Source: Amoebophrya sp. AT5.2
Lineage: Eukaryota; Sar; Dinophyceae; Syndiniales; Amoebophryaceae
Direction: 5' to 3'
NCBI GenBank assembly: GCA_005223375.1
Contig: RXOD01004070.1
Coordinates: 1 to 29,804, forward strand
DNA length: 29,804 nucleotides
The position numbers and the translations under genes were made by a program. This document shows positions 19,801 to 28,160 of this stretch, one piece after another. Below the pieces are notes generated by a model that saw nothing but the letters and a program-made list of their open reading frames with translations, did not search any database and was not told where the DNA came from. Position 1 is the first letter of the stretch. Each line of letters opens with the position of its first letter.

Positions 19801-22800
19801 GGAGAAACCGCAATTGTCATGGCAATCCGTAGTGCCGAGATCTGGATTGCGGCCGAGTTCTTCAATCACCGCGACTTTCCGGCCTGGATGTGGTGTCGGA
19901 TCCTCCGGCCGGTCACCCTCCAGGCACATGCTCGCGCTATCGCGTTCGCGCAAAAAGACGACCCAGCAGAAGTTCCAGACTCGGCTTCGCTAGATCTTGC
20001 TCTCGCAGGTGAGGCAACCGTGCCCGTATCCCAAATACGTTGCCGAGACGATGGCGGTTTCTCTACGGATAGCGACGAAGACCGTGATGCAGTAGAACCG
20101 CTGACCGTCATCGACGCCAAGGCGGTTGCTGAGCTCCGCAGGGCGCACCGCGAAGCGGTTGAAATAGACGCGAAGGAACGCCAGATGTGGCGGGAGAAAA
20201 ACGCTGCGGAGCAGCGCCTGGCCGAAGAAAAGGGCGAAAACGGGAACGAGCACCTTGCGAAATTATGTCGTGTTTTGAATTCCTGTGGGAGCAGCGAGGG
20301 CGGCAAGCTCTTCAATTCGTGGATTCGCGAATTGAAAGAAGTTACTGGCGTCAGTGACGAAATGGTCGTGTTGCACAATATGGTTCGAAACTACCGCAGT
20401 GTGATTCGTGAGCGTGTTGAAGAGGAAGTCACAAAACACGGCGCGTCATGGTATCGCAGGGTCCTATCTTCGAGCGCTTCGCCGCCGCCATCCGTAGCTG
20501 ACTTTTTGCGGGCGCGACACGACGCCGGCCACCAGATGAAAACTTGCGTTGACAACGCTATGCGGAGAGCGCAGCTGCTATGGTTTGATGAGGCTGTAGA
20601 AAACGCTTTTGCGCAAAGGCGCGAAACCCACTGGTCCTGGGAAGAACACGACTGCTTTCAGTTTGTGGCGTGGTGGTTCAGCGGTGACGCATGGCCTTGG
20701 TGGCGGCGGGCGCAGGGACGATGCTTTGACGTAGTCGAATGGTGTCAAGGGAAAAGTAACGACGGCAGGAAGCACGCCGCCGCGAAAATGACCGAGCACA
20801 TTTTGACGAGCGCCTCGCTACATCTAGTTCAGGAGATAGAGTGGTTTTTTTCGCGGTGGTCGGCGCCAGCGTGGTTCCTCCCGCCAACAGACACCTGCAG
20901 GGAGGAAGAACTCATTGCAGACTCCTTCGGAAAACTGAAAGAAAGCTACGAGGTGCTTTTTGACAAGAAAACGCGAATTCGTGCGAATATTTTCGAAGCA
21001 GTTGTATTCGAAACCGTCGCCGGTACTTCGATCTTGGACTTAGGTCACGCAGGGAACGACTGTGAGTGTGGTCCGGTCGCGCGTCTGATTCTAGGTTTGC
21101 CGGATCACCGCGACCGGCATGACCCCGTCCCGTCGCGACGATCGCTGTCATCCTGCGCCAAGATGATGCGGGACTGGGAAGCGACCGATCTGAACCCTAG
21201 CGAAGACAGGCGGCAGAGCCTCGACGAGTTCTACCACGAGGTCCTGTGGGAACTGTGGGACGCGACGCTCTCCCTCGACACCGACGGGCTCCCGACATTG
21301 CCTGACTGGTGGGCATTTTTCCGGCGAAGTTTCGATGGCGCTTCGTACCTTCGACCCTCCAAAACCGAAACCGAACTAACGTTAGGGGAAAGAGACAAGA
21401 GCACCACGGAGGACGTTGACAAGAACGCGCACGATTTCTCAGTACCCAGGCCGAAGCTCGACTTCTACAACAGTGACTCCGACGACAGCGTGACGATGTC
21501 TGAGGACGAGGAACAGGTAGAAGGCCCAGACGAAAGGACCAGCGTTGACGAGAGGCCACACGCTGCGCAAGCGCACGAGCAAGTGCTGCCTTCCCTTCCA
21601 GCTCTCCCGGATCGGTTGACGACACTGCTGATCGGAAGCGGTGGATGTGCTGCTTATTCTTGCAGTCCCGGCCGCCGGTTTTTCCGGAATAATCACAAAG
21701 CCGGCTACACGGACTACTACCTTTTCGGCATGCACGAGCAAAAATTGCTTGCTGCAAAAAACAAAATGATAATGGAGAGTTTTGACCACAAAGCGTGGCT
21801 TTTTCAGAACGCAGAACGCGTCGTCAGCCATTTGTTCGATCTGTACCGCGGAAGACCAAAAAATCCGTCACCGTCCTCCGAAGGCGCTGCTCAGTCTACA
21901 CCCGGTATCGGTGCGGGACCGGTCAAAATGGAGCACCTGCCGCGCCTCGACATCTTTGTTGCTGCCGATCACTGGTGCTTCTTGCACTTTTTGATCACCG
22001 CAAAGTACTTGGATACCAAGAAATGCATTTTGGCTCCGAGACCGACGGTGAGCAGTCCAGACTGCGTTTCCGCCAAGGAGCAGGACGAAGCAGCAGCAGC
22101 AGCAGCTGGGCAGGACACACCCAGCAGTAAAACTGCCTCTGACCGACAACCGTACACGTTCGCGTATCTCCTCGAAAAACAAGCGGAGAGTGCGGGGCAC
22201 AAGCTACATGTATCTTCCGGCAAAAGAATTAGCGAAGAGAAGCAGAAATACTTTACCTGCGCCCAGTGTTCGCGTCGATTTCCAGAGCGCCTCCGGTTTT
22301 CTCTCGTTTGCGGGCATCAATTTTGTCACTCTTGCGCGGTGGACGAAATAGCAGCTTTCGAGACCGACGATGAGTACCAGCTGATGTACAATTTTCGAAT
22401 CGGGGAGGCCCTGCGCACCCGCGGTATCCGGACGCCGAAAACTGTCGTCACCGACGGCGCAATCGCTTACTCCGCAACCGAAACGCTGTGTGGACGCTAC
22501 ATGGATCTCATTTCCAGTATGGCGTCGGAGACCGGAACGTCGGAGCGGCACGATGCGGACCGATCCTCTGTGCCGAAGGAGTACCGGGACCCGCCAATCG
22601 GTTTGAGACTGAAATGGAAGAAGTGCCCCTGTTGCCGGAAGCCCGCACTACCAGACGTAGCAGAAGCTCTAGCGATGCGGCTTCTCGAAGTTCTCAACGG
22701 CACGAACGGACCACGGGAGGCTTTCAAGGATGGCACGTGGACCGATCCTCGCCGCCTTCGCAACCCCACGGCTCCCCGCGTACAAGTGACACCCGGCGCC

Positions 22801-25800
22801 ACGGTCGGTGACGTGCTACTCGCACTGGCAGCCGCCACGGGTGCTGTGCAGGTAGTTCAGTTGCTCACCTTCCCGAAAGTGCGTCACGTTCCCGATTACG
22901 ACAAGCAGGTACTGGACGCTCGTCAGGAGGAAGAAGCGAAGGAAGCTGGTGGAAGCGCACCAGATGGCGAGAGCGTGGAGGAGGAGGAGCTAGCGGTTCT
23001 TACTACGAAGGAAGGCAACTGGATTGAACCGCTCGGGTGCGTGTGTCCGCTCCTCAGTTCGGTGGACGGAAAGAACGCGCTGCACTACGCTGTGCTGCAT
23101 CGCCAGGCGAGCGTTGTGAAGCTGTTGTGCGAGAATGGTTTTCTAGAGCTCGCCACACGCCCGAGCTTGTACGAGGAGATCGGTCCGCGGCCCCGCACGC
23201 CGGTCGAGGAACTTCTTTTTTCGCATTGCGAATACCGTTCGGTGCGGGGCTTCCTGAAGTACTTCGTAGATAAGGAGTGCCTCACCTTCGAGGAGTGGCA
23301 AAACGCGGCGCAACAGTCGGTGCACCCGGAAACGAAGCGGTGGCGGCGCGAACAGATGGTGGACCGCGCTTTCGGTGTCAATTTGTCGACGGTGGGCCAC
23401 GTGTTCCAGGCACGCGCAGAGGACGTTTCGACGGGGTGGAGTGCGGACAACGTCGACGAAAGTCCAAAACGCGCGGGCAAAAACGCGCATCCACCGACGT
23501 GTAGCCCTGCCTCAACAGCCGCTCCAATAGGAAGTCCAGCATCGAGTAGTGGAGCCGGGACGCCTTCACCTCCTCGCTCCTCTAGTACGGCTACCCCCGG
23601 CGCTAGCGCGAATGCGGCAGAACCGAACGGAAATAAACCAGCCGGCATTCTGTATGACATGATTCGCAATCCGCGTTGTACGCCGCAGCTCTTGACGCGA
23701 TACCTCAATGCCACACTCCACGCACAGACCGAGGTTCTCGACGACGCCAGAGGGGCGGAATCGTCGCTGCCAGTTTTCGCACGTAGAGGCCTGGGTGTGA
23801 AGGTCGCTTTCGCGGCGTTTATTCTCGGGCGCGGAGGGCTGATCGACCAGGGGCGCATCGACTTGCTCAAGAGCTGCTTCGTGTACACGCGGCTCTGGCC
23901 GGCGTATGTGTGGGCACTTCGTATCGGAGTCTCCGCGTATCAAACTGCTCTGCGACGTGGTGATTCGTTAGTTTCGGGCGACAGCCACTGCAACAAGAAC
24001 TCGTTTCTGAGCTCCGCCACTGGCTCGCCAGATTGCATGTCGGACCTGCTTGCTGCCCTCGAAGTAGGCGAGGACGATGCAGCACGTCTTCCGCGGCGCG
24101 CGAGACTCGGAGGACAGCCTGAAGGGGTGCCCGACGGAGCGAGTGCGCTCGACGCAACAGCTGCTGCTCGACGTACTCACGACTACGAATACGAGCTCGG
24201 TGCGGATCTGCTCTTGGCAGCGGCTCGTGCTTACTTCACGACCGGTCGCAGCGCCGAGGATGAGCGGAGCGCTGCTTCTGGCGCGACTAACGAGGAGGGA
24301 GCCCCGCCGGCGAATCGAGGTAGAAGCAGTAATGGAGTCAGCGACGACATCCGCTCCGATCTGCTCCACTTAGTCAGTGACATGACGCGCGCGCGAAGAT
24401 GCAGCGACGAGCTGCGAATCAAACGGTTTACGAGACAGCTGGCTTCGATGGTGGAAAGGCAAACCCGGCGAAGCTCTTCCCTCGCGGATGCGGCAGTTAG
24501 GGCACAAATACTCGACACCTGTAAAGGAGCTACCGACCGTGCTGCGGCGCTTTCCGACGCAGCGCAAGCGCTGTATCGTCATGACACAGCTGGCGCAGCG
24601 GGCGAAGACGAGGCGTTTGCGTTGGATCGATCCTCCCGAAAGCGCCACCAGGCGTTTTGCCACCTGCCGATCTCCCCGGACATTGCAGCAGTGAACTTTA
24701 TCGGGCCGCTAAACCTGGTAACCGACACAAACATGTTCTACCACCACACCTGTTCCAGTAGCTACGACGGGTACGCGGTTCGGGCGACGGCGATTCCCTA
24801 CGGCGAGACACTCTATTGTCTGGCGGTGTGCCGGGGCAAATCGGACCTGGCGGATTGGTTTCTGGACCTTGAGCTCCAGAAGGACCGCGCGCGCAAAGAA
24901 CTAGCGAACCAGCCGCATGAGCGAGACTCGCGTGGCACGCGACTGTTCCTTGCTGTGGAGTCGCCGCATCTGCGTTTGGCGCACGAGGCCCTCAACTGGG
25001 CTTTCTCGCCGCTGCCGGCGTCCCAGGTCGCGCCCACCCTTCATCTGCGGCGACTGCTCGCTGTTTTGCAGCATTTCTGCCGCTGGCTGAATTCTCGGGC
25101 GACTGTGGGCGCGGGCAGTCTGGAAACCATCCCTGCAAAGCAAGCCCGTTTGTCTGTGGTGTCGCAAGTACTTTTCGGATTTTCGCTACCCTACAAAGTT
25201 GAACACCCAAGGTACCGTGACGACGGCTTGGCAGAAGGCAGCATGCTGAGCGTTATCGTACGGAAGTGCTACTTAATATTGACTCGCGACGAAGGCGACA
25301 CCGCGACATCGAATTTTAGGACGCGGTTTTATAATTCCTGCACGCCGGAACGGGATCAGACCCGGATAGAATTCGGCGAGACGGTTATTCTCAAGATGGC
25401 CGCAAAGCAATGCGCAACCGTATTCGGCAGCCGCTCCGTGGACTGCTCGAGCGAGGACGCAGGCTCTGCGGGGAACGACAAAGCAGGTGAACCGGTTGCG
25501 GTTGCGAAGCGCCAGCTCGCACGTGCCTGCCTTTTCCAACTGAAGAGAAACTGCAAAGAAGAAATTTTGCGTCTCTTTGATTGGTACTTGCAACAGCATG
25601 GAGCGAAAATCAACTGCTGTGGCGCCCGCCTATCAAACGGACTGTCAACGGCAGATGTTAATGAAGAAGCACAGCGAACGGTGCAGCGTGCGAAAGAGCA
25701 GGGGCTCACGGTTCGGTTCAAGAATGGGAACGTGCTGGTAGAGAAAGCAACCATGCCAGCATTTGTCTGCGCTGACGAGGTGTCGCACATTGCCAACCAC

Positions 25801-27468
25801 GTTCTCTTTTCCCCGGCACTCTACGACGTGTCTGACATGTCGACGGGCTTCTGGTTGCTGCGCGCGCTGGTGTCGCGCGGTGCCGATCCTACAGCGCGTG
25901 GCATTCTAACCGAAAGAATGAAGCGTAGAAGAAAACTCGCAGGATCATTGGGCACCACCGAAAGAACGGCTCTGCAGCTGGAAAGCGGAAACCTGGTCGA
26001 GTACATTCTGGAGACGACGATGAAAGCCTTCAATGAGAACCGGAACACCCTATCGTCCGGCGCTAATGTTCCGATGGGGAGCAAATGGCCTTGCTCGTGG
26101 CTTACCGACTTCAGTGACCTCGTCGCGGACGACGCCGATGGGAGGGAGAAGGCGTATCCGCTGCCCCATGAAGCGGAAGCGAAGATAAAGGCTATGCTTG
26201 GGCGCGACCACAAAACCATGGACGCCCTTCACAAGCGAGCGAAAGCGCGCGCCACGAAAGATTGCGGCATCAGTAGCGCGTCGGACTTTGACAGCGCGGC
26301 AGAGCAGTTTGCGGGGCCGCCTCGGTCGAAAACAACTGTTTACTCTGCGTGGGATGACGACACCAGCAGCAGCTCAGACCATGAAGAAGCACACTGCCCA
26401 ACATCTGGCGAAGAATCAGAAACGGCAGGCGCGCCGCCAGTAGATCAGGAAAGGGGGCTAGTTGGTGAAACCGGGGTCACCGCCCAACAAGTTGCGGAAG
26501 ATCCTTCGACAAGCAGCGATAAAGAAGCAGTAACGTCGGAAAAGAACAACAGAGGACGCGCGGCAAAACGCGCACGGAAAAAACGAGTGGCCCGAAAACA
26601 AGCTTCTGATAGGATCGACCGCGGGATTGCCGGATCCACCGACGCCGGAAACACAAAGAATGAAGAAAAGCATGAAGATGATGAATGCAATGACTACGAC
26701 GGGGACGACGAGAATAATGCTGATGACCACGACGAGTTTTCTGACGCAGATGGGACTCCTTCAACTGGCGACGAAGGAAAAGGAGACGCCCACGATGGTT
26801 GTACCTCTGAGCAACAACGCGGCAAAGCGGACCTCGACAAGCCGGCGCGACTTCGCTGGCACACGCGCGATCTGGTGGAGCAAGAGGTTGGGCTTTGCCA
26901 CATTGCCCGGAACGCGGATCAGTATCGCTTCAAGCGGCTCTCCGCACTGCCGAAATCGTCGCTCGCGCCCTCTGCGGGGACTGCCTATGAGGTCATCGGT
27001 CCGGGGTGCCGCCGTTCGCGAACCGCAAGAGTGTTGCGGCGGCAAATGCGGCCCATGCTAGCTGAACTTGAGCAGAGAAACGAAAAAACGTCGATGAAAC
27101 TATTTTTCCGCAACCGGGCAGCCAACGCCAACGGCACGAAGTTTCTGCAGCGCCACCTGTACCACACCGAACTGGAGTACTGCTTACAGCATTCGGAATC
27201 GCTGAGAGCGGCGAGGGCGACGGCGAGAGAGCGAAGAGAATTCGTGTTGAACTTTAAGGTGAAGAAGCGGCTACTGTCGCTGTACGACGTGTTGGAATTC
27301 CTCGTGATGGAACATGACATCGACATCCAGGGACTGGATTTCCGCCACCTGCTCGAGGTGCACGGGAAAGGCAAAAATCGGGGCGCGCCACCGGTCAACG
27401 TCGCACACATGGAGCAGTTGAAGCGGAACCAGGCAGCGAAGCGTCTGCTGACTCAAGCTAGCCAATAG
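13804..27468 (+). CDS. Giant TRANK1-like SF1 (UvrD/Rep-type) helicase with TPR, ankyrin and RING segments
   Basis: Single uninterrupted frame of 4554 residues. A UvrD-type ATPase core is clear: Q-motif Gln470, Walker A GRSGTGKTT (483-491), motif II DEAQD (890-894), motif III GDTAQTI (917-923), motif IV QNFRTH (about 1035-1040), motif V with SKGLEFDD (1146-1153) and motif VI VGVTRAKK (Arg1287). Then come TPR-like helices (about 1362-1441), a coiled coil (about 1825-1893), ankyrin-like units (GNTILHVAV at 1939, KGETAIVMAI at about 2000, GKNALHYAV at 3089, YGETLYCLAV at 3666, and one near 4014), a Trp-rich segment (about 2276-2360), a RING finger (Cys2819 to Cys2944), a basic NLS-like run (about 4253-4266) and an acidic stretch (about 4293-4330). 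Helicase, TPR and ankyrin together match TRANK1-type proteins, whose biochemical role is poorly known. The start context AGGATGG is good. ATPase activity is expected; ubiquitin-ligase activity is only a possibility. Confidence 0.9.
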   Translation: MAVVPLQFASATFGAANLPSAPGTVRWYALWTDEMLTEFKTKNLGTRMEISEKMCQLQSQGPPLSQKLRLPPISCLGAERGEQQEEIAAAVGVREKESCGHDDHDHATGGLPGKKRKRKNAASPEETSKAASSSPLHSEMLCARHEQAIFLAQQCVEVCESAAHGLHLLYHVCVVFVPGRGLLQCLRFCDLATDKSLASKVDRWAQFLVTNFSAFHLFETCQLRAVVSRESSVDEPCRSGTTSTTSNYSPWYAAPVLFTHDGVAALVQQEQGSGTTMGMTDQNGDGLLDCGAGYLSWRSPMRDAVLNSAVVRDSGNEFRRAVAGVVRAGAPLDRDVLPGADEYETDEESRASIAKRSQYACAERLGQLFGAEQRFPPVVHMNDLKEFHLQTTAEGGQLLRERRYHTLRDYVALPRDAEDLHPGGQGAECAPHEQAPESNSRKNTLQDVVKTAGALQLSSSDIAQLSEEEQIAVYHESPLFLHGRSGTGKTTVLLHRAADHLEKTKDGCVLVVTASAHLASAIGDQFSKMQRSCESSTSSTSSRTMTKDQIQKEKSRFPACFQEATETREFLSVSFAQYLVMVDRTIADGQYFFEENAAFSDEDSNISSSSACSPRILQWTDRLEGRKPWLRKPGAEVTFPLFRDFYWPRVRSAHDTLFDERLCDSNSFAQQLLDEQSWRTANDNRVTTRNGGSSSQKFSRDNEVLRRRLEQYQQLQAKQAAALEKQQRVKLDQRISASDAYHEFLLIKGHFYQAPSTSTTKSTRAGAAKPLSELEYVTTPPKGSSAFLGEQDRRAVYAAFRRYCAMLKERREWDICDAASEIWARSLRYEGDKALLEKIGGDGRAPSLSPRRCGGGSGVGTAATAAARRGVAGSSTWSRPAHRVSCLLCDEAQDLLPCQLLLFQIVCEPDTECAFAGDTAQTIHFGRSFRFADLKDLWWKHFAPQVNLTNINKTWLRGATNSSSRLVGAGGDGEGVVQDQQAGKKVSKQKQRAMKANNSAKQRQTTGASSTAPPVLGTAAAEASAATTKVQFLTQNFRTHQGVLDFAALVVDVLYEFFARSVDRMPRETSAVSGVPPFLICGLSRDEFVAKLFRGHTASAAGSGGSSNATPMLGADQVILVQSEDAKQDVFAHFGPGAVVLTVCDSKGLEFDDVLLWNFFSESDCDEKCWLRLYDYMEREVEKLVADADAQFEKATTAVGTGGASAPGGATSPTTRGRGAAAAAVVAQKDPSELQRREDYRHKLMADVESLREGRALAKHSRKTDANSMWWSQWATALKVLYVGVTRAKKKILLYETAPLNPGSAVRAAKDFFADSRVLFGGGRAAMRWADVSQEEEEDGSTGTAADVALAGFVQKSDEGAYVSRGHEFFQRGMYREAKNMYSAGNDHKLAQRAEAQALAERGTCEDAAALFEEAGFFEDAAENFEKGGDVLRVLDCLDKTENGETVLAKLEEIRRALEGAGHAGKDDAAGADKRHVERTSKAPGKLGGNGRNGAGDIRSGTGAGAKANDLHEESAVADEDASAAETEAEVTEASTAVAGEAAEQGRRSAHSLQEERSAGTSSTSKKPRRADTASGGAGSALSRAVVQMQQEDIAHLRTRARLLWIKYSCLVEENVVHRFAGLGRHFGGPQLHQLPMGLYGGRGMGVAGRGGYSCGGGGFPFLPSGRPGSQGPVDLKQLDVPPGVQSLDDLLRLFLHHKPKAEFADVFPAVLLHFPNATKPRVKGVLSKARKETQNGNLLLLRQQEDEFFGLAGDSCQRTRSNRDDAQAKSQEEQESRGMIEYEQFPDEIRSAVAARPAKFITSTNSSELANLFSAASASFSSRLQMQQLERTLQSLNSEKESVRASVSAGGTTSDAVSLESRLAEVTEARRQRLEEMRKLQRAMEQAEGAMSVALRPLLAEHLSEVFFEAGRRGLVSLVQKLVLDCRVSVRTREKKTGNTILHVAVASRRKELLAWLLSPECYGAFSMRGTDDGYGCRSDRMRRMLQASKWISAENKKGETAIVMAIRSAEIWIAAEFFNHRDFPAWMWCRILRPVTLQAHARAIAFAQKDDPAEVPDSASLDLALAGEATVPVSQIRCRDDGGFSTDSDEDRDAVEPLTVIDAKAVAELRRAHREAVEIDAKERQMWREKNAAEQRLAEEKGENGNEHLAKLCRVLNSCGSSEGGKLFNSWIRELKEVTGVSDEMVVLHNMVRNYRSVIRERVEEEVTKHGASWYRRVLSSSASPPPSVADFLRARHDAGHQMKTCVDNAMRRAQLLWFDEAVENAFAQRRETHWSWEEHDCFQFVAWWFSGDAWPWWRRAQGRCFDVVEWCQGKSNDGRKHAAAKMTEHILTSASLHLVQEIEWFFSRWSAPAWFLPPTDTCREEELIADSFGKLKESYEVLFDKKTRIRANIFEAVVFETVAGTSILDLGHAGNDCECGPVARLILGLPDHRDRHDPVPSRRSLSSCAKMMRDWEATDLNPSEDRRQSLDEFYHEVLWELWDATLSLDTDGLPTLPDWWAFFRRSFDGASYLRPSKTETELTLGERDKSTTEDVDKNAHDFSVPRPKLDFYNSDSDDSVTMSEDEEQVEGPDERTSVDERPHAAQAHEQVLPSLPALPDRLTTLLIGSGGCAAYSCSPGRRFFRNNHKAGYTDYYLFGMHEQKLLAAKNKMIMESFDHKAWLFQNAERVVSHLFDLYRGRPKNPSPSSEGAAQSTPGIGAGPVKMEHLPRLDIFVAADHWCFLHFLITAKYLDTKKCILAPRPTVSSPDCVSAKEQDEAAAAAAGQDTPSSKTASDRQPYTFAYLLEKQAESAGHKLHVSSGKRISEEKQKYFTCAQCSRRFPERLRFSLVCGHQFCHSCAVDEIAAFETDDEYQLMYNFRIGEALRTRGIRTPKTVVTDGAIAYSATETLCGRYMDLISSMASETGTSERHDADRSSVPKEYRDPPIGLRLKWKKCPCCRKPALPDVAEALAMRLLEVLNGTNGPREAFKDGTWTDPRRLRNPTAPRVQVTPGATVGDVLLALAAATGAVQVVQLLTFPKVRHVPDYDKQVLDARQEEEAKEAGGSAPDGESVEEEELAVLTTKEGNWIEPLGCVCPLLSSVDGKNALHYAVLHRQASVVKLLCENGFLELATRPSLYEEIGPRPRTPVEELLFSHCEYRSVRGFLKYFVDKECLTFEEWQNAAQQSVHPETKRWRREQMVDRAFGVNLSTVGHVFQARAEDVSTGWSADNVDESPKRAGKNAHPPTCSPASTAAPIGSPASSSGAGTPSPPRSSSTATPGASANAAEPNGNKPAGILYDMIRNPRCTPQLLTRYLNATLHAQTEVLDDARGAESSLPVFARRGLGVKVAFAAFILGRGGLIDQGRIDLLKSCFVYTRLWPAYVWALRIGVSAYQTALRRGDSLVSGDSHCNKNSFLSSATGSPDCMSDLLAALEVGEDDAARLPRRARLGGQPEGVPDGASALDATAAARRTHDYEYELGADLLLAAARAYFTTGRSAEDERSAASGATNEEGAPPANRGRSSNGVSDDIRSDLLHLVSDMTRARRCSDELRIKRFTRQLASMVERQTRRSSSLADAAVRAQILDTCKGATDRAAALSDAAQALYRHDTAGAAGEDEAFALDRSSRKRHQAFCHLPISPDIAAVNFIGPLNLVTDTNMFYHHTCSSSYDGYAVRATAIPYGETLYCLAVCRGKSDLADWFLDLELQKDRARKELANQPHERDSRGTRLFLAVESPHLRLAHEALNWAFSPLPASQVAPTLHLRRLLAVLQHFCRWLNSRATVGAGSLETIPAKQARLSVVSQVLFGFSLPYKVEHPRYRDDGLAEGSMLSVIVRKCYLILTRDEGDTATSNFRTRFYNSCTPERDQTRIEFGETVILKMAAKQCATVFGSRSVDCSSEDAGSAGNDKAGEPVAVAKRQLARACLFQLKRNCKEEILRLFDWYLQQHGAKINCCGARLSNGLSTADVNEEAQRTVQRAKEQGLTVRFKNGNVLVEKATMPAFVCADEVSHIANHVLFSPALYDVSDMSTGFWLLRALVSRGADPTARGILTERMKRRRKLAGSLGTTERTALQLESGNLVEYILETTMKAFNENRNTLSSGANVPMGSKWPCSWLTDFSDLVADDADGREKAYPLPHEAEAKIKAMLGRDHKTMDALHKRAKARATKDCGISSASDFDSAAEQFAGPPRSKTTVYSAWDDDTSSSSDHEEAHCPTSGEESETAGAPPVDQERGLVGETGVTAQQVAEDPSTSSDKEAVTSEKNNRGRAAKRARKKRVARKQASDRIDRGIAGSTDAGNTKNEEKHEDDECNDYDGDDENNADDHDEFSDADGTPSTGDEGKGDAHDGCTSEQQRGKADLDKPARLRWHTRDLVEQEVGLCHIARNADQYRFKRLSALPKSSLAPSAGTAYEVIGPGCRRSRTARVLRRQMRPMLAELEQRNEKTSMKLFFRNRAANANGTKFLQRHLYHTELEYCLQHSESLRAARATARERREFVLNFKVKKRLLSLYDVLEFLVMEHDIDIQGLDFRHLLEVHGKGKNRGAPPVNVAHMEQLKRNQAAKRLLTQASQ

Positions 27469-28037
27469 ACGTATGAACTGCGACTCTGTACCTGTAGTGT
27501 CGGGCATCTGGCGACAAAGTTGGGAGCAGGCACGTGGAGCCTGTAACCTCCATTCGGCCTGTTTCGTTCGGGCTCGATTTAGAAGAATAATTCCATTTCA
27601 GTGTAGCAGAGCCACCAGCTGAAGTTGCCGTATGTCTGTCACTTGAAAGATGTGCACTCTACGAAGCCTTTATGTGATCACGCACTCAATAAATTTTGTG
27701 TACGACTACCATCTGTCGCATATGTATCCACTCAACTGCCTTTGGCTCATCGATGACGATCCAGTAGTTGGGCAAAGGCCCAGTAGATGCAGCTCGTCGA
27801 TGATCATGCGTGCGGGCGTGGAACATCTCATTTTCCTGTACTTCATCCTAATTCGCAGGCTATTACTTCTCAGGCTATTAATTCCCAGGTATCCCAATCC
27901 GAATCCCGACCCGTTGCGGTCGTCGCGTCCCTCTTCTGAGGCCTTAAGTGTCAACTTCGGTTCTCAGTCTTCCGCTGTGCCTTGAGTGCAGTATATTTAC
28001 GCACGGGGCGTTGTCGGCACCACACAGTGCTTCACCC
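27469..28037. other. Intergenic region between the giant helicase and the CCD gene
   Basis: About 570 bp. It contains an AATAAA at 27688-27693, 220 bp after the helicase stop, which could be a poly(A) signal, and the 15-bp tandem repeats at 27856-27900. I see no independent gene. Confidence 0.5.
27856..27900. repeat. Three 15-bp tandem repeat units
   Basis: Units begin at 27856, 27871 and 27886. The first two share CAGGCTATTA exactly; the third is diverged (CAGGTATCCC). The array is short and probably neutral. Confidence 0.7.
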
Positions 28038-28121
28038 ATGTATGAAAGGAATGAATGTCGAATGTTGAACTTCCATCTTTCTTGCCCAAAGATCTCGTAT
28101 TCTTTCGCACTCATTAGTCTA

Positions 28122-28153
28122 GCTCTCCCTCTACTCAAAACAAAAAAAATCAG
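28122..28153 (+). promoter_or_regulatory. Candidate trans-splice acceptor for the CCD gene
   Basis: CTCTCCCTCTACTC followed by an A-run and ATCAG ending at 28153, 7 nt before the ATG at 28161. If it is used, the upstream in-frame ATGs would be excluded from the mRNA. Confidence 0.25.
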
Positions 28154-28160
28154 CAGAAGA

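Noticed and set aside
27738..27749. GCCTTTGGCTCA, resembling the end of the dinoflagellate spliced leader
   Set aside because: Only a gapped partial match to the leader as I remember it, and not placed next to a start codon; likely chance.
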